Source: Ehretia macrophylla
Lineage: Eukaryota > Streptophyta > Magnoliopsida > Boraginales > Ehretiaceae
NCBI GenBank assembly: GCA_037974665.1
Contig: CM075770.1
Span: 136,501 to 200,500 of the forward strand
Length of the DNA stretch: 64,000 bases
Direction: 5' to 3'
The stretch's first letter is position 1, and each line of letters starts with the position of its first letter. The notes below the pieces were generated by a model, which saw only the letters and a program-made list of their open reading frames with translations, searched no databases and had not been told where the DNA came from. Positions 59,978 to 64,000 of this stretch are shown one piece after another. A program made the position numbers and the translations under genes.

Positions 59978-62900
59978 CAACAAGCTTGTTAGGTTGCGAC
60001 TGTTTTCAGATCCCAAAATTGAACGTTTTCAATAGTTTTAGGACTATTTTCATTTTTTTGCGCTATTTTTTCATCCTGGATCGTACGTCGGGTGCCGTGA
60101 AATGGACAACAACCTAATCCATAACATTTTTATTATCGAATCCCACGGTACCTTCGGCAAGAAAACTTCACTTCACGTAGAGGCAGGGCCCGCAAACCGA
60201 GGCCGTGGTGCTTGTGACCTGGTATCCGTCGCTCCGGTGCCTATAACTTATGATCCGTAAGGAGTTACGCGGCATACAGCATACCGTTGGAATACACTCC
60301 GAGAGCTCTACGACGAGGGTAGCAATCCTGCTTTGCTGCGCCAATTATTGGGGCCCAAAATCAAACGTTTTCTTCAGTTTCGGGACACTTTTCTTCTTTT
60401 GCGCTGTTTTTTATCCTGGATCATACGTCGTGAGTCGTGAAAAGGATGACAACATAATCCATCATATTTTTATTACCGAATCCCACGGCACCTTGCGCAA
60501 GACAACTTCGCTTCATGTAGAAGCTGGGACTGTAAATAGAGGTCGTGGGGCTTGAGACCATGTTTTCGTCGCTCCGGTGCACATAACTTTTGATCTGTAT
60601 GGAGTTACGCGATGCACAACATACTGTTAGAAAGCTTTCTGAGAGCTCTACGACGGGTGCAGCAAGCCTGCTCAACTGCGCCTATTTTTGGAGCCCAAAA
60701 TCAAACGTTTTCATCAGTTTTGGGACACTTTTTTCTTTTGCCTTTTTTTTTTGGTCCCGGATAGTACGTTCTGAGCAGCGAAAAGGACGACAACCTAATC
60801 CATCATATTTCTATTATCGAATCCCACGGCACCAAGGGCAAGACAACTTCGCTTCACGTAGAGTCTGGGCCCGTAAACCGAGGGCATGGGGCTTGTGACC
60901 AGGTATCCGTCGCTCCGGTGCCCATAACTTTTGATCCGTAAGGAGTTACGCGGCGCACAACATAGCGTTGGAAAGCTCTCCGAGAGCTCTGTGATGGGGG
61001 CAGCAAGCCTGGTCAGCTGTGCCTATTTTTGGAGCCTAAATTTGCTCGTTTTCATTAGTTTCGGGATATTTTCTTCTTTTGCGCCGTTTTTTCATCCCGG
61101 ATCCTACGATGCGAGCCGCGAAAAGGACGACAACCTAATCCATCACATTACTATTACCGAATCCCACGGTACCTTGGGCATGACAACTTCACTACACGTA
61201 GAGACTGGGCCCGTAAACCGAGGGCGTGGGGCTTGTGACCTGGTAACTGTCGCTCTGGTGCCCATAACTTCTGATCCGTTAGGAGTTACGCGGTGCATAG
61301 CATACCGTTGGAAAGCTCTCCGAGAGTTCCACGATGGGGGCAGCAAGCTTGCTCGACTGTGCTTATTTTCTAAACCCAAAATCGAACGTTTTCTTCAGTT
61401 TTGGGATACTTTTATTCTTTTGCACTATTTTTCCGTCCCGAATCGTACGTCGTGAGCCGCGAAATGGACAATAACCTGATCCATCAAATTTCTATTATCG
61501 AATGCCATGGTACCTTGGGCAAGAAAACTTCGCTTCACGTAGAGGCTGGGCCTACAAATCGAGGGCGTGGGGCTTAGGACCAGGTCTCTGTCGCTCCTGT
61601 GCCCATAACTTTTGAACCGTAAGGAGCTACGCAGTGCACAACATACCGTTGGAAATCTCTCCCAGAGCTCTATGATATGGGTAGCTAGCCTGCTCAGCAG
61701 CACCAGTTTTTGGAGACCAAAATCTAACATTTTCATTAGTTTCAATACACTTTTCTTTTTTTTGACTATTTTTCTGTCCCGGATCGTACGTCGTGAGCCT
61801 CGAAAAGGACGACATCCTAATCCATCACATTTATATTACAGAATCCCATGAAACATTAGGCAAGACAACTTCGCTTCACATAGTGGCTGGGCCCGCAAAC
61901 CGAGGGCGTGGGGCTTGAGACCAGGTCTTCGTCGCTCCGATGCCCATAAGTTTTGATCCGTAAGGAGTTATGCAGGGCACAACATACCGTTGGAAAGCTC
62001 TCTGAGAGCCCTACCTTGTGGGCAGCAAGCCTGCTCGGTTGCGCCTGTTTTCAGGGTCCAAAATTGAAAGTTTTCAACATTTTCGGGATACTTTTCTTCT
62101 TTTGCGCTATTTTTTCTTCCCGGATCGTACCTCGCGAGCCGCGAAAAGGTTGACAACCTAATCTATCACATTTCTATTACTGAATCCCACGGTACCTTCT
62201 GCAAAAAAACTTCACTTCACGTAGAGGCTTGGCCCGTAAACCGAGGGTGTAGGGCTTGTGACCAGGTATCTGTTGCTCCGGTGCCCATAACTTTTGATCC
62301 GTAAGGAGTTACACGGCGCACAACATACCGTTGGAAAGCTCTCTGAGAGCTCTACGATGGGGTCGAAAGCATGCTTGGCTATGCCTATTTTTGTAGCCCA
62401 AAATTGAACATTTTCATCCATTTCGGGACACCTTTCTTCTTTTGCGTTGTTTTTTGGTCCCAGATCGTACGTCGTGAGCCGCGAAAAGAACGACAACTTA
62501 ATCCATCACATTTCTATTACCGAATCCAATGGAACATTGGCCAAGACAACTTCGCTTCACGTAGTGGCTGGGCCCGTAAACTGAGGGCATGGGGCTTGAG
62601 ACCAGGTCTCCGTCGCTCCGGTGCCCATAACTTTTAATTCGTAAGGATTTACGCGGCGTACAACATACCGTTAGAAAGCTCTTTGAGAGCTCTATGATAG
62701 GGGCAGCCAGCCTGCTAGGCTGTGCCTATTTTTGCAGCCCAAAATTGAACATTTTTTTTAGTGTTGGGACACTTTTCTTCTCTTGTACTATTTTTCCGTC
62801 TCGGATCGTACGTCGTGAGCCTCGAAATGGACGACATCCAAATCCATCACATTTCTATTACAGAATCCCATGGAACATTAGGCAAGACAACTTCGCTTCA

Positions 62901-64000
62901 CGTAGTGGTTGGGCCTGCAAATCGAGGGCGTGGGGCTTGAGACCAAGTTTTCGTCGCTCCGGTGCCCATAATTTTTGATTCGTAAGGAGTTACGTGGCGC
63001 ACAGCATACCGTTGGAATGCTCTCCGAGAGCTCTACCTTGGCGGCAGCAAGCCTGCTCGGCTGCTCCTATTTTCAAAGCCCAAAATCTAAAGTTTTCAAC
63101 AGTTTCGGGACACTTTTCTACTTTTGCGCTGTTTCTCCGTCACGGATCGTACGTCGTGAGCCGCGAAAATGACGACAACCTAATCCATCACATTTCTATT
63201 ACTGAATCCCATGGTACATTGGGCAAGACAACTTCACTTCACGTAGAGGCTGGGCCCGCAAACCGAGGCCGTGGGGCTTATGACCAGGTATCCGTCGCTC
63301 CGGTGCCTATAACTTTTGATCCGTAAGGAGTTACGCATCGCACAACATATCGTTGGAAAGCTCTTCGAGATCTCTACGATGAGGTCAGCAAACCTGCTCG
63401 GCTGTGCCAATTTTTGGTGCCCAAAATCGAACATTTTCATCCGTTTCGTGACACATTTCTTCTTTTGAGCTGTTTTTTCATCCCGGATCATACGTCGTGA
63501 GCCGCGAAAAGAACGACAACTTAATCCATCACATTTCTATTACCAAATCCTATAAAACATTGGGCAAGACAACTTTGCTTCACGTAGTGGCTGGGCTTGT
63601 AAACCGAGGGCGTGGGGCTTGAGACCAGGTCTCCGTCACTTCGGTGCCCATAACTTTTAATTCGTAAGGATTTACACAGCGCACAGCATACCGTTGGAAA
63701 GCTCTTCGAGTGCTCTATGATGAGGGACACTTTTCTCGGCTGTACCTATTTTCGGAGCCCAAAATTGAACGTTTTCTTCAATTTTGGGACACTTTTCTTC
63801 TTTTGGCTGTTTTTCTGTCCTGGATCGTATGTCGTGAGTCGCAAAAAAGACGACAACTTAATCCATCACATTTCTATTTCCGAATCCCACAAAACATTGG
63901 GCATGACAACTTCGCTTCAAGTAGTGGCTAGGCCGGCAAACCGAGGGCGTGGGGCTTGAGACTAAGGCTCTGTCACTCTGGTGCCCATTACTTTTGATCC
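59978..64000 (-). repeat. Satellite array 6, ~12 monomers, continues beyond the window
   Basis: Minus-sense monomers, first landmark CAACAAGCTTG, then TTTTGATCCGTAAGGAG every ~341 bp (about 60250, 60590, 60931, 61270, 61612, 61953, 62292, 62634, 62975, 63315, 63655 and 63994). An A-type monomer near 60200 is followed in plus coordinates by a D-type near 60540, the same D-then-A order as in arrays 1-4. In satellite sense the array ends ~17 bp past the point where array 5 begins, so arrays 5 and 6 are not simply the two sides of one insertion. No gene supported. Confidence 0.95.

Overview
The window looks like nuclear heterochromatin of a flowering plant. It is filled by a tandem satellite with a monomer of about 340-341 bp, interrupted by long terminal repeats (LTRs) and 3' remnants of Ty3/gypsy chromovirus retrotransposons that look Tekay/Del-like from the integrase C-terminus and chromodomain. 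I cannot name the species from the sequence. I found no intact cellular gene, tRNA, rRNA or CRISPR array. The only protein-coding traces I trust are two broken integrase/chromodomain fragments, at 3379-3793 (+) and 57172-57850 (-).

Layout: partial LTR A (1-2019, -); satellite array 1 (2020-3378, sense +); integrase 3' end, polypurine tract and LTR B (3379-7274, +); array 2 (7275-18976, +); solo LTR C (18977-22459, -); array 3 (22460-27290, +); satellite orientation flips at 27290/27291; array 4 (27291-37799, -); solo LTR D (37800-41387, -); array 5 (41388-53544, -); LTR E with polypurine tract and broken integrase (53545-57850, -); a truncated LTR of a related but diverged family, F (57851 to about 59977, +); array 6 (about 59978-64000, -). 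Satellite makes up roughly 44-45 kb (about 130 monomers) and LTR sequence most of the rest.

The satellite is not uniform. Monomer subtypes occur in a preferred order, multi-monomer blocks are duplicated (a 7-mer in array 3, a 5-mer in array 5), and diagnostic variants cluster in local domains. Two inverted junctions are visible. One, at 27290, is flanked by arms about 98% identical. The other is a 239-bp near-perfect palindrome at 42822-43060. A sister copy of that segment at about 44.6 kb lacks the inverted piece, so the insertion can be read as a foldback copy of neighbouring DNA placed at a small palindrome present in every monomer.

The LTRs are long (3.44-3.59 kb) and share an unusual architecture: a degenerate minisatellite of roughly 20-bp units at the U3 start, degenerate modules of about 200 bp in the middle, and plant-type splice-donor sequences at conserved spacing. 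LTRs C and D have imperfect 5-bp target duplications within the satellite, so they are ordinary insertions reduced to solo LTRs. LTRs B and E end at exactly the same position in the monomer, and A lies 1 bp away.
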